A stretch of 51,175 nucleotides of DNA from an uncultured Chitinophagaceae bacterium (GTDB lineage: Bacteria > Bacteroidota > Bacteroidia > Chitinophagales > Chitinophagaceae): contig CAISCV010000281.1 in NCBI GenBank assembly GCA_903883945.1, forward strand, positions 1 through 51,175, in the 5' to 3' direction. A program made the translations under genes and the position numbers. The notes beneath the pieces are model-generated. The model was not told the DNA's origin. It saw nothing but the letters and a program-made list of their open reading frames with translations, and did no database searches. Shown here one piece after another: positions 17,091 through 25,220 of this stretch; within the stretch, counting starts at the first letter, position 1, and the number at the start of each line of letters is the position of its first letter.

Positions 17091-18044
17091 AATCCCCTCT
17101 GCTTCACAATACTTTTCACTACAGGCAACCGTCTCCATTTCGAAGGTAGAATGATGAATATTGAGATGTTCTAACGTATGTTTTATGCGGTGTTTAGACT
17201 TCTCAAAAATAGTCAGGTCACTATTCTCCACCACAACATGGGCAGTAAGTGCATTTTCGCTGCTACTTAACGCCCATATATGAATATGATGAATACTTCT
17301 CACTTCATCAAATTTCAACATAGCGTCCTCCACCTTTTTTATATCTACGTTTCTCGGCACACCATCCAATGCAAGCCGGATACTATCTGTAAGCAACTGC
17401 CAAGTACTGGTGAGAATCATAACAGCTATTACAAAACTTACGACAGTATCTATCCAGAACCATTTAGTGAAATAGATAATTACGCCCGTTACAACTACGC
17501 CAAAAGAAACAAGGGTATCACTCAACAAATGCAGATAGGCACCTTTTACATTGATGTCTTTTTCTTTGTCTTTAAAGAAGAAAAAAGCAGATACCCCATT
17601 AACAAATATGCCCATGAAAGCCACTTCAGATACCAATACCCCCGGAATTTGCACCGGATTGCCCAACCTTATTATTCCTTCCCATACAATTGCCCCGGTA
17701 ACCACTAATAGTAGTATCGCATTTATTAACGAATTGAGTATAGTGGCACGCTTATATCCGTAGGTGTACTTATTGGTGGCTTTTGCTTTAGAGGCTTTAA
17801 AAGCAAACATAGACAGCAAGAGGCTAAAAACATCGGTAGCATTGTGTCCGGCATCAGACAACAGCGCCAATGAAGAAGTAGAAAAGCCTACAACAACCTC
17901 CGCAGCAACAAATAGGGTATTCAAAATAATTCCCACCACAAAAGCCGTATTCAAATTGGTTATTTCGTGATGGTGATGATGATGCCCACCTACGTCTTCG
18001 GCATGTTCGATACTTTCCTGATGATGATGATGATGATGCCCCAT
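17082..18044 (-). CDS. Cation diffusion facilitator metal exporter (CzcD/ZitB-like)
   Basis: The 320-residue inner-membrane protein has six helices and a cytoplasmic C-terminal domain. The metal sites are visible: D64, H67 and D71 in 'LLSDAGHNATD' (helix 2), and H171/D175 in 'LHLLSDTLVS' (helix 5), the D/H-H/D pattern of Zn(II)/H+ antiporters. The N-terminus carries two blocks of six histidines (residues 3-8 and 21-26) encoded by runs of CAT/CAC codons, likely a metal buffer. The C-terminal domain contains 'HIHIWALSSSENALTAHVVVE'. It should export zinc, possibly also cobalt or cadmium. A 423-bp gap separates it from the divergent ccmC. Confidence 0.93.
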   Translation of the reverse strand: MGHHHHHHQESIEHAEDVGGHHHHHHEITNLNTAFVVGIILNTLFVAAEVVVGFSTSSLALLSDAGHNATDVFSLLLSMFAFKASKAKATNKYTYGYKRATILNSLINAILLLVVTGAIVWEGIIRLGNPVQIPGVLVSEVAFMGIFVNGVSAFFFFKDKEKDINVKGAYLHLLSDTLVSFGVVVTGVIIYFTKWFWIDTVVSFVIAVMILTSTWQLLTDSIRLALDGVPRNVDIKKVEDAMLKFDEVRSIHHIHIWALSSSENALTAHVVVENSDLTIFEKSKHRIKHTLEHLNIHHSTFEMETVACSEKYCEAEGIKL

Positions 18045-18467
18045 TGTGAAGTTATTTTAGATACCCGAAATGCACTTGCTTAATCAAATATAGAGGTCTC
18101 CTTACTTCCAAGACACAAAATGTATAAAAGAACCGATCTGGCAAGCAAAGTAGCTGTTATTTTGTTGATAAACAGCGCAATCAGGGGCGCTTCAGGCGAA
18201 TAGGAATACCATTCTTAAGACTAATCTAAGGATTCAAATCCTTTTTCGACAATGCATCTGATTGATTGATACAGGACTATCAAATGAGGGTATCTCATTC
18301 ATAAATTCTTACGCTTTAAAAGTTTGTAATACCTGTTAACAAGTCAATTAGCAACTATTTTTCCGCTGTCAATAAGGGTGTCAACATTAATAAACACCTT
18401 TACGCTACTTTTGCCCCTCATAAATTAGAACGATTGTTATTTTTTTTAAATGATAAACTGATATAGC
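18045..18467. other. Intergenic region between metal exporter and ccmC
   Basis: No gene was found. A possible -7 box TACTTTTG at 18406-18413 lies 54 bases before ccmC, but no matching -33 TTG was seen. A short 'GATTCAAATCC' at about 18230-18241 resembles a tRNA T-arm but does not extend to a cloverleaf. Confidence 0.4.
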
Positions 18468-19139
18468 ATGTTGCGAGCTTACTGGTGGAAAATACTTTGT
18501 TTTGTTTTAATAATGTATATAAGTATTTATGGTTTTTATGTAGAAGTGCCAAGGCTAGACGATAGAATGCAACAAACCATCCGTAACTTCTTCTTCCACG
18601 TGCCTATGTGGTTCGGAATGATGATCTTGTTGATGGTCTCCTTGGTTTATGCCATCAAATATTTGGGAAACCCCACAGCTAAGAACGATTTCTACGCCTC
18701 CGCCTATGCTGCAACCGGTACTGTATTTGGTTTTATGGGCATCACCACCGGTGCACTTTGGGCTAATTACCAATGGGGACAACCCTGGAGTGGCGATCCC
18801 AAACAAAACGGTGCAGCCATTGCCTTGCTTATTTATCTTGCCTATTTTGTTTTGCGTGGCAGCATGAATGACGATGAAAAGAGAGCTAGAATAAGTGCCG
18901 TGTACAACATTTTCGCTTTCTTTATGCTATTCCCTACCCTTTGGATATTACCTAGGCTAACACAATCCCTACATCCGGGCGGACAAGGAAGTGCGGGCAA
19001 CCCCGGCATTAATGGTAAAGACCTCGACTGGAGAATGAGACTTGTCTTTTATCCGGCTGTAATAGGATGGACTTTACTTGGTGTGTGGATAACAACTTTA
19101 AAAATTAGGTTACAAATTTTAATTGAAAAGCACTCTTAA
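18468..19139 (+). CDS. ccmC: Cytochrome c maturation protein CcmC (heme handling)
   Basis: A 223-residue inner-membrane protein with about six helices from the CcmC/CcmF/CcsA heme-handling superfamily. The tryptophan-rich periplasmic signature reads 'GALWANYQWGQPWSGDPKQNG' in two parts near residues 87-107, the form seen in Bacteroidota. Conserved histidines lie in 'FFHVPMWFG' (about 42-50) and 'SLHPGG' (about 165-170) on either side. It presents heme to the CcmE/CcsBA-type apparatus for c-type cytochromes. It is followed after 12 bases by a ccmD-like gene. Other ccm genes are not nearby. Confidence 0.9.
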   Translation: MLRAYWWKILCFVLIMYISIYGFYVEVPRLDDRMQQTIRNFFFHVPMWFGMMILLMVSLVYAIKYLGNPTAKNDFYASAYAATGTVFGFMGITTGALWANYQWGQPWSGDPKQNGAAIALLIYLAYFVLRGSMNDDEKRARISAVYNIFAFFMLFPTLWILPRLTQSLHPGGQGSAGNPGINGKDLDWRMRLVFYPAVIGWTLLGVWITTLKIRLQILIEKHS

Positions 19140-19151
19140 TACATATATACA

Positions 19152-19373
19152 ATGAAAAAGATTTTAGCAGCGATTGTTTTTGCACTTTTAAGCGTTTACG
19201 TAAACGCCCAGACCTCTATTGGTACACAACCTGTTACAACCGACCTGATGCGCAGTGATGGAAAAATATTAGTAGTGGTAGCTGTAATTGTTATTATCAT
19301 GACAGGATTTTTTATCTATCTGATAAGTGTAGACAAAAAAATAACTAAACTAGAGAAAGAAGGACTTAAATAG
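19152..19373 (+). CDS. CcmD-like small membrane protein
   Basis: A 73-residue protein with a cleavable-looking N-terminal signal (to about residue 20, VNAQ) and one transmembrane helix (about 42-62) followed by a short basic cytoplasmic tail 'VDKKITKLEKEGLK'. Size, topology and position directly after ccmC match the poorly conserved CcmD subunits of Bacteroidota, which stabilise the CcmC-CcmE complex. The assignment rests mainly on context. Confidence 0.75.
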   Translation: MKKILAAIVFALLSVYVNAQTSIGTQPVTTDLMRSDGKILVVVAVIVIIMTGFFIYLISVDKKITKLEKEGLK

Positions 19374-19422
19374 TTAAATAACAATTCACAACTCATCATT
19401 CATAACTCATAACTAAAGAAGT

Positions 19423-20829
19423 ATGTATAGTTTTTTTGAAAGTGTAGAAAAGAGTTTTGACAAAGCTTCTGCCTACACCAAGTGGGACAAAGGTTTATTA
19501 GAACAGATTAAAGCCTGCAATAGCATCTATAGTATGCGTTTCCCTGTAAAGATGGACGACGGCAGTATTGAAGTGATTGAAGCTTACCGGATACAGCATT
19601 CTCAACATAAAACCCCTTGTAAAGGAGGTATCAGGTTTAGTGAAGAAGTAAACCAAGATGAAGTGATGGCATTGGCTAGTTTAATGACCTACAAATGTGC
19701 CATTGTAAACGTACCCTTTGGGGGTGCTAAAGGAGGAATTAAGATTAATCCTAGAAAACATAGCACCTACGAACTAGAAAAGATTACAAGAAGATATACG
19801 GCCGAACTGGTTAAAAAGAACTTTATTGGCCCCGGCATTGATGTGCCTGCACCTGATTACGGTACCGGTGAAAGAGAAATGGCATGGATTGTAGACACCT
19901 ATTCTTCACTAAAACCCGGAGAAATAGATGCTGCAGGTTGCGTAACAGGGAAACCAATCTCACAAGGTGGTGTTCATGGACGTAAAGAAGCAACCGGCCT
20001 GGGTGTTTTCTTTGGAGTGCGTGAAGTATGTAATATGCCCGAAGTAATGTCTAAACTTGGACTAGCAACCGGCATTGCAGGCAAGAAAGTGGTGGTGCAA
20101 GGGTTAGGAAATGTGGGATATCATTGTGCAAAGTTTTTTAGAGAAAATGGAGCCATTGTTATTGCCATTGCTGAATATGAGGGCGCTGTCTATAGTGAAA
20201 ACGGCATTAATGAAGAAGAACTATTTAAGCACCGTAAAGCAACTGGTTCTGTTAAAGACTTCCCAGGATGTACGTTCATCGCTAAAAGTACAGAAGCATT
20301 AGAACTGGATTGCGACATTTTAATACCTGCCGCACTAGAAAACGTGATTGATGGCAACAATGCACCACGCATAAAAGCGAAGATTATTGGAGAAGCCGCC
20401 AATGGACCTTTAACGCCTGAAGCAGATGAAGTATTTATCGCTAAAGGGGTGTTGGTAATTCCTGATATGTATTTGAATGCAGGCGGGGTAACCGTTTCTT
20501 ACTTCGAATGGTTAAAAAACTTAAGTCATGTCAGATATGGTCGTTTAGAAAAACGTTTCACCGAAAGCATGAACCACCATATTCTTACTGAAATTGAAAG
20601 CCTAACAGGAAAGAAAGCAAGTGTTAAAGCAAGAAATCTGATTGAACATGGCGCCGATGAAATTGATCTCGTACACAGTGGCTTAGAAGAAACCATGATC
20701 AGTGCCACGCAGGAGATTATGGAAATATGGCTACAGAATCCTGCCATTCCCGATATGCGTACAGCCGCTTATGTTTGTGCCATTGATAAAGTTGGCATCA
20801 GTTATACCGAATTGGGTATATTCCCATAA
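19423..20829 (+). CDS. Glu/Leu/Phe/Val dehydrogenase family (glutamate dehydrogenase)
   Basis: The 468-residue enzyme has the catalytic domain first and the Rossmann NAD(P) domain second. The substrate-binding region reads 'KGGIRFSEEVNQDEVMALASLMTYKCAIVNVPFGGAKGGI' in segments (about 66-108), including the active-site lysine in 'GGAKGGI'. 'GPGIDVPAPDYGTGEREMAWIVDTY' follows, and 'VQGLGNVG' near 226 is the dinucleotide loop. It interconverts glutamate and 2-oxoglutarate with ammonia, or deaminates branched or aromatic amino acids; the length and the motifs favour glutamate. The ATG follows a tract of short 'AACTCAT' repeats. A strong hairpin terminator lies 27 bases past the stop. Confidence 0.93.
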   Translation: MYSFFESVEKSFDKASAYTKWDKGLLEQIKACNSIYSMRFPVKMDDGSIEVIEAYRIQHSQHKTPCKGGIRFSEEVNQDEVMALASLMTYKCAIVNVPFGGAKGGIKINPRKHSTYELEKITRRYTAELVKKNFIGPGIDVPAPDYGTGEREMAWIVDTYSSLKPGEIDAAGCVTGKPISQGGVHGRKEATGLGVFFGVREVCNMPEVMSKLGLATGIAGKKVVVQGLGNVGYHCAKFFRENGAIVIAIAEYEGAVYSENGINEEELFKHRKATGSVKDFPGCTFIAKSTEALELDCDILIPAALENVIDGNNAPRIKAKIIGEAANGPLTPEADEVFIAKGVLVIPDMYLNAGGVTVSYFEWLKNLSHVRYGRLEKRFTESMNHHILTEIESLTGKKASVKARNLIEHGADEIDLVHSGLEETMISATQEIMEIWLQNPAIPDMRTAAYVCAIDKVGISYTELGIFP

Positions 20830-20856
20830 ACCTTTTGAGAGGGTTGATTAATAGGA

Positions 20857-20887
20857 GGGATCTGAACTTTTGTTCAGTCCCTTTTTT
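20857..20887 (+). terminator. Terminator after the dehydrogenase gene
   Basis: GGGA-t-CTGAAC pairs with GTTCAG-TCCC (one bulged T), with a TTTT loop and six T after the stem. Confidence 0.8.
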
Positions 20888-20912
20888 ATTTCCCCCAACT
20901 GCCCATCTCCTG

Positions 20913-22040
20913 TTAGTCTCTTGGAATCATTTTTAAACAAACAGGACTCCCTACCTCCAAAGTAGTGGCCATCTGTGTTAATAACCCCGTATTGATATCT
21001 CTTTTAAAGAAAGTAATATTATCCGTCTTCTGATGACCAATTAATAAGTAAGCACCGGTTGGGTCAATCATAAAATTGCGGGGTTGGATACCACCGGTAG
21101 GAATCATTTGTAAAAAAGTAAGTTTCCCATCTGTTTTATTTATCCTGTAAGCAGCAATGCTATTGTAGGCACCTCTGTTGGTAGCATACAAAAAGTTCCC
21201 ATCGGGCGAAACATGAATGTCGGCACTGCCCCTTTGGGCATTTCCATTGTTGGTAGTATCAATGGGAAAGGTTTGTATCAGTTGCAGCTTGTTGTTTTTG
21301 TTGGCGAAGGCATCAATGGTGCCACTCAGTTCATTAATAAAATAAACAACCTTGCCTGTACTACCAAAAGCTATATGCCTTGGTCCATTACCCGGTGTAC
21401 TAAGCGTAACAGAATCGGTAGCAGGTGTTAAGGGTTGGGTGGCTGAAGGGTTAAATGCATAGGCATTAATTTTATCAGTACCTAAATCAGTGGTGTATAA
21501 ATATTGTTCATCGGGAGAAAGCACGGTTGTATGCACATGTGGTTCTTTCTGGCGTGCAGGATTCACACTACTACCTGAATGTTGAAAAAACTGACGAATT
21601 GTATCCACACTACCATCCTTACGGATAGGCAATACAGACAAACTTCCACTAGCATAATTGGCCATAAACAACCACTTACTTTGTTTGTCTACCGCAATGT
21701 AACAGGCTCCGATGCCCTTGTTGGGTTGTTTATTAATGAAGGTCAGGCTGCCAGTTTTTCGATCAAAACGATAGGCAGCAGCCGCACTGATGGTATTATT
21801 ACGTTCATCTTCAATGGCATACACATACTTTCCATTGTTGCTAATGGCTAGATATGAGGGATTGTTGGCTTTAATTTTACTTACAAAACTGGTATTACCA
21901 CTTTCGGCATCAAAATCATATACATAAATGCCTTCGCTTTTACTTGTGGTATAAGTACCCACAAAAAGATAATAGTGTTTATGCTGACTATACACAACCG
22001 TAACGATTAAACAGCTAACTACTAAGATTATAAAGCGCAT
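20913..22040 (-). CDS. Secreted beta-propeller lactonase (YbhE/Pgl family)
   Basis: The 375-residue protein has a signal peptide (about 1-18, VVYSQ) and a seven-bladed propeller of the 6-phosphogluconolactonase-like family. It shows 'YLFVGTYT' at the first blade, 'NPSYLAISNNGKYVYAIED', 'HVHTTVLSPDEQYLYTTDLG', 'GNGPRHIAFG', 'SADIHVSPDGNFLYATNRG' and 'GGIQPRNFMIDPTGAYLLIGHQ' with the repeating His/Asn/Glu pattern of the blades. Because it is exported, a role in sugar-lactone hydrolysis outside the cytoplasm is more likely than the pentose phosphate step. It is monocistronic and converges with the dehydrogenase gene. Confidence 0.9.
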   Translation of the reverse strand: MRFIILVVSCLIVTVVYSQHKHYYLFVGTYTTSKSEGIYVYDFDAESGNTSFVSKIKANNPSYLAISNNGKYVYAIEDERNNTISAAAAYRFDRKTGSLTFINKQPNKGIGACYIAVDKQSKWLFMANYASGSLSVLPIRKDGSVDTIRQFFQHSGSSVNPARQKEPHVHTTVLSPDEQYLYTTDLGTDKINAYAFNPSATQPLTPATDSVTLSTPGNGPRHIAFGSTGKVVYFINELSGTIDAFANKNNKLQLIQTFPIDTTNNGNAQRGSADIHVSPDGNFLYATNRGAYNSIAAYRINKTDGKLTFLQMIPTGGIQPRNFMIDPTGAYLLIGHQKTDNITFFKRDINTGLLTQMATTLEVGSPVCLKMIPRD

Positions 22041-22280
22041 ATAGCAAGTTTTAGGAGGTAAATGTAGGATTATTCGTAGGGTTTGTTTATAGTAAAACGC
22101 CTCTTGAGATATTTGCCAGATCTATTTTACATAGTTAACGACTTAATTTAAACGCTGTCACGTCAAAATATAAGCAGACAGACCTTTAACAGTAATTATT
22201 ATTAGAGAGAAAAAAGAGACACCGTTTGAGTTTTATTATCAGACCATAAAAAAACAAGCGTTAGAACAGTTAAAAACAGA

Positions 22281-22312
22281 AAAGCCCTCGAATCAAACGA
22301 CTCAAGGGCTTT
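22281..22312 (-). terminator. Terminator for the 22.4-23.1 kb gene
   Basis: AAAGCCCT/AGGGCTTT (22281-22288 with 22305-22312), an inner GA..TC helix and a small loop. On the minus strand a T-rich tract follows. Confidence 0.7.
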
Positions 22313-22384
22313 ACTATTCGCCAATTTGCGCAATTCTATTCACTCATTACGCACCTCTAACTTGTTTTAGCTATCATTTGTAAT

Positions 22385-23053
22385 TTATGGAATAATCACA
22401 CTCAAAAGGTTTGTCCAAGGACCATAGTTTCCCTTTTTGGTAACCCAACGAGCAAAGTAATACAGCCTTTTTCCTTGATAAGTACCCAAAAAAGTTAACA
22501 CCGTACCCGATTTTGGGATGTTTACTTTTAGTCTGGTATCGGCAACCTCTACCGGAACAGGCAAATCTATACTATACCAAATTTCGCAAAAGCCAACTCC
22601 GGCGGGTTTGCCCAAACGATTGTTTACCGCATTGCGCAGAACAACCACCAACTGCAAATCTTCGCCATTGCCGATTAATTTAATACTTGGGGAAGTCGTT
22701 GGATCGGGTATTGGCGTATGAATTACATTGGGTTCATGAATGCCCATCGCCAATTTATCTGCTCCAGAAATAGCTGGATTGTTGATAAGGTATTTAATAA
22801 ATAACGCTTCTAAAGCAGGATAAAAGTAATCTGTAACATAATTATCCCGATTGGTTATATTACCCGAACTTTTGGTTGTTTTACCTACACTCACCTCATA
22901 CATAGGCTTGTATTTTGTTTGATTTGCCACTATATTAGTAACTACTAACGGTAAAATGCCCCACTCTAGCGCATTGGTAACTACGAGGCTAATAACTGTT
23001 TGTTGTAAAGTGTTGAAAATAGAAGGAATGCGGGAAATACTGAAATTATCCAT
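22385..23053 (-). CDS. Uncharacterised ~220-residue protein with C-terminal Ig/FnIII-like region
   Basis: I chose the ATG at 23053 (222 residues, 'MDNFSISRIPSIFNTLQQ'); the open frame extends 25 codons upstream but that extension looks non-coding. There is no signal peptide. The N-terminal half is predicted mixed helix. The C-terminal half (about 125-220) is beta-rich and ends with 'GKRLYYFARWVTKKGNYGPWT', a pattern like the last strands of a fibronectin type III domain. No catalytic motif is visible and I do not recognise the family. It has its own terminator and lies next to a 21-bp repeat array on the opposite strand. Confidence 0.75.
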   Translation of the reverse strand: MDNFSISRIPSIFNTLQQTVISLVVTNALEWGILPLVVTNIVANQTKYKPMYEVSVGKTTKSSGNITNRDNYVTDYFYPALEALFIKYLINNPAISGADKLAMGIHEPNVIHTPIPDPTTSPSIKLIGNGEDLQLVVVLRNAVNNRLGKPAGVGFCEIWYSIDLPVPVEVADTRLKVNIPKSGTVLTFLGTYQGKRLYYFARWVTKKGNYGPWTNLLSVIIP

Positions 23054-23291
23054 GGCAAGTTGTAGAATCAATTTTGTAATTTGACTCTGATTGTAAAGTT
23101 GAACCCTTAATAGACATAAACAATACATTGTGCTAAACTATATTTTCACCTTTTTTAAAAATAAAACAATTTTTGATTGATAATCAATGAATTAAAAAGA
23201 AATCTATTTAAAACTTTAACATTTGAAACATTCAAAAGCAGCAGTAGGAGCTAAAATAATTTAAAATGTACAAAAGCTGAGGAGAATTTAA

Positions 23292-23609
23292 TTGCCATTG
23301 TTTGATGAAATAACAGCGTTACTTGATGAAATAACAGCGTTGCTTGATGAAATAACAGCGTTACTTGATGAAACAACAGCGTTACTTGATGAAATAACTG
23401 CGTTGCTTGCTGAAACAATAACTTTTTTTGATGAAATAAAGGCATTGTTTAATGAAAAAAAGGGGTTGCTTGATGAAAGAAATGTATTGTGTGTTGAGAA
23501 AATGACTTTGTTTGATGAGGTAGGGGCGTTGTTTGATGAAACAGCGTGCCTAAAAGCACATATAAGGTGCGGCCTATCGAAACTTTTAGAGGAATTAGCA
23601 ACATTTTAG
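23292..23609 (+). CDS. Possible heptad-repeat protein encoded by a 21-bp array
   Basis: A 105-residue open frame starts with TTG 7 bases after a purine-rich GAGGAGA (23279-23285), unusual here because most genes lack such a site. Residues 3-86 are twelve heptads of consensus A-L-L-D-E-I-T. The first five are almost identical and later ones diverge (for example G-L-L-D-E-R-N, A-L-F-N-E-K-K), yet every unit stays exactly 21 bases and keeps the hydrophobic pair followed by D/N-E in most copies. This would form an acidic amphipathic helix or coiled coil. Absence of stops is weak evidence because 21 is a multiple of three, so expression is uncertain. Confidence 0.4.
   Translation: MPLFDEITALLDEITALLDEITALLDETTALLDEITALLAETITFFDEIKALFNEKKGLLDERNVLCVEKMTLFDEVGALFDETACLKAHIRCGLSKLLEELATF
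23295..23546. repeat. 21-bp tandem repeat array, about 12 units
   Basis: Twelve direct units of exactly 21 bases, containing the core 'TTGATGAAATAACAGCG'. Units 1-5 differ by one or two bases; units 6-12 are diverged. There are no spacers, so this is not a CRISPR array. Confidence 0.92.
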
Positions 23610-23831
23610 CTAAACTTTTATACAATAAATACCTTACGTAAACAGATATTGTTCATCTTTGGAAAAGCGGATGAAAATAGGGTTGTAATTTTTTGATGTA
23701 ATATTGTTATAAGAGACCATTCAAACGATTTAGGGGGATTAGGAATTTAATGAATAACGGCAAAACAACCATTAACCAAAATTTTTACTAGAAGGACTTG
23801 CCAGCAAACTCGATAACCAACAATTAATAAT

Positions 23832-24017
23832 ATGAACAAAGCATTCTATTGGTGTGTGGACGTCTTAAAGTTTTATGCCAACAAATTGGGCATGACTTAC
23901 GAAGAGATTAATATCTGGATTTTCTGCATTATCGAACCCATCGTTTTCTTTATCATGTTGGGTATGATTATTCACTTTTATATCAAAATGAAAAACTTAC
24001 AAAAAAGGATTAGCTAA
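23832..24017 (+). CDS. Small single-helix membrane protein
   Basis: A 61-residue protein with ATG start. An N-terminal amphipathic part with 'YANKLGMTYEEIN' is followed by one strong transmembrane helix (about 28-50, IWIFCIIEPIVFFIMLGMIIHF) and a basic tail (YIKMKNLQKRIS). The topology suggests the tail is cytoplasmic. It is the leftmost member of the accessory small-protein cluster, but it lacks the D-(S/T) tail of its neighbours. Not recognised. Confidence 0.6.
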   Translation: MNKAFYWCVDVLKFYANKLGMTYEEINIWIFCIIEPIVFFIMLGMIIHFYIKMKNLQKRIS

Positions 24018-24278
24018 GTTTTTTGGTGACTAGATAGCCTTTGACAATTGGCTAAAAACAGGCTGAAAGGCGAACGGCATTCCGTGCATTATTGGTTTGC
24101 CTACTAATTGTTTACAACTTGTTATTGTAACATAACCACCTGAAAGGTTACCTAAAAGAAATAGACGTATTAAGACAGATTGCAAAAAAATAATCGGTTT
24201 ATGGGTACAAATAATAAAAAAATATTTGCAATACCGGCTACTAATAATGGGGGGATGGCAAAAATATTTTTCTTGCAA

Positions 24279-24632
24279 ATGATTCCTACAATTGGTTGCA
24301 AGCCCTCCCCTATTAAGACTATCAATTTTCGATTTGCCAACTTGGTCGTATTCATTTTTATAATAACTAGCATTGGTTGCCAGAACCAAATAGATAATCA
24401 ATTCCAAAAAAGGCCTATTGATTGGGAACAAAGATTGAGCGTTATTAATAAACAAATAGATTCATTGGTTGCCGATACGGCAAGAATAGATAGCATGATT
24501 CGAGTATTGAGACACAATAAAACAAAAAACAGCCATGCTATTAATCAGCTAAAAAACAATTTTGCTACAGATAGTACTATCCTTTGGGGATTGCAGGGAG
24601 AGGAACATGATATTTATGAACCAGGACATTAG
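24279..24632 (+). CDS. Putative lipoprotein with coiled-coil D-S/T repeat
   Basis: About 117 residues from ATG 24279; the frame is open upstream, with further ATGs at 24255 and 24201. A hydrophobic stretch ends in a lipobox-like 'ITSIGC' (Cys34), predicting lipidation. The mature part has 'VINKQIDSLVADTARIDSMIRVL', where I-D-S-L-V, A-D-T-A-R and I-D-S-M-I repeat every five residues, the same tail motif as the next genes. The stop codon lies inside the 10-bp target duplication of the 158-bp transposable element that begins 4 bases later, so the insertion just missed the gene. Function unknown. Confidence 0.55.
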   Translation: MIPTIGCKPSPIKTINFRFANLVVFIFIITSIGCQNQIDNQFQKRPIDWEQRLSVINKQIDSLVADTARIDSMIRVLRHNKTKNSHAINQLKNNFATDSTILWGLQGEEHDIYEPGH

Positions 24633-24804
24633 AATCCAATGTCGTTTAGTTAAGCATTTGCCACTAATTGCACTAATATGCACGAATGTGCATTATTGGT
24701 ATTCATTAGTGCAATTAGTGGCAAAAACTAGTATCTATTTGTGCATCTTTATGCCTTTGAGTCTTTTTGGCTAACGCTTAACTAAACGACATTGCATTAG
24801 AATC
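24627..24804. mobile_element. 158-bp MITE-like element with target duplication
   Basis: Perfect 19-bp terminal inverted repeats CAATGTCGTTTAGTTAAGC (24637-24655) and their complement (24776-24794) bound a 158-bp element with no coding capacity. It is flanked by a perfect 10-bp direct repeat CATTAGAATC (24627-24636 and 24795-24804). Eighteen of 19 terminal bases match the end of the IS4-like element at 51035, so that transposase family probably moved it. The interior carries a large perfect palindrome. Confidence 0.9.
24657..24725. repeat. Nested palindrome inside the MITE
   Basis: A perfect 21-bp inverted repeat (24657-24677 with 24705-24725, arms beginning TTTGCCACTAATTGC and ending GCAATTAGTGGCAAA) encloses a second hairpin ATGCAC-GAAT-GTGCAT (24678-24693). 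The transcript from either strand would form a long stem. Confidence 0.9.
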
Positions 24805-24938
24805 TATTTGAGTTTATAGATTAGAATTAGCTATATAAGCTTATTTGATTGAAACAAGATAAATTTTGCAGTAAAAAATGCAAACCAGTACTACTCGTTT
24901 TAGTTGTTTATTATACTTGTATTAAAAAAACTTGAAAC

Positions 24939-25217
24939 ATGCCCTTATCGTATTTTTTAATTTATTTACCTCCCCTTTTAATAGGTTATTTTAGTGCATC
25001 AAGCGTTTATAAGCACCTAAAGAAAGCAGCTTCCCCCAATAGCAAAATCTTTGCGATGCTTACGTTTTTGATAGTATACCTACTTTGTTTTGTTGTTATG
25101 TTTTTATTATCTGTAAAGCGTCCTGTACCCGTTAAACTAAGGCAAGGTAGCTCGGACACTTCCCGTTTTTTAAAGGATACAACGCAAATAGACTCCCCTA
25201 ATAATTTAAAAAAATAG
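24939..25217 (+). CDS. Small two-helix membrane protein with D-S/T tail (member 1)
   Basis: 92 residues: helix 1 at about 4-20, a basic loop 'SSVYKHLKKAASPNSK' (21-36), helix 2 at 37-58 and a hydrophilic tail containing 'SDTSRFLKDTTQIDSPN'. The tail shows the repeat S-D-T-S-R, K-D-T-T-Q, I-D-S-P-N. Two helices with a basic loop predict a cytoplasmic loop and both ends outside the inner membrane. It is the first of six adjacent genes on the same strand; member 2 starts 3 bases after its stop. A possible -7 box TATACTTG is at 24912-24919. Not recognised. Confidence 0.65.
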   Translation: MPLSYFLIYLPPLLIGYFSASSVYKHLKKAASPNSKIFAMLTFLIVYLLCFVVMFLLSVKRPVPVKLRQGSSDTSRFLKDTTQIDSPNNLKK

Positions 25218-25220
25218 TTT

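Noticed and set aside
18180-18255. tRNA-like remnant
   Set aside because: 'GATTCAAATCC' resembles a T-arm, but the stem has a mismatch and no matching 5' acceptor or anticodon stem was found.
23251-23445. Minus-strand frame through the 21-bp array (heptads LLFHQVT)
   Set aside because: Any frame of a 21-bp array without a stop stays open; this strand lacks a start context and the diverged units break it.
23295-23546. CRISPR array
   Set aside because: Units are contiguous 21-bp direct repeats with no spacers, and no cas genes are present. The same holds for 44067-44192.
24030-24455. Minus-strand frame of 141 codons
   Set aside because: It is antisense to the lipoprotein-like gene, its composition is unlike real proteins, and it lacks a signal or motif.
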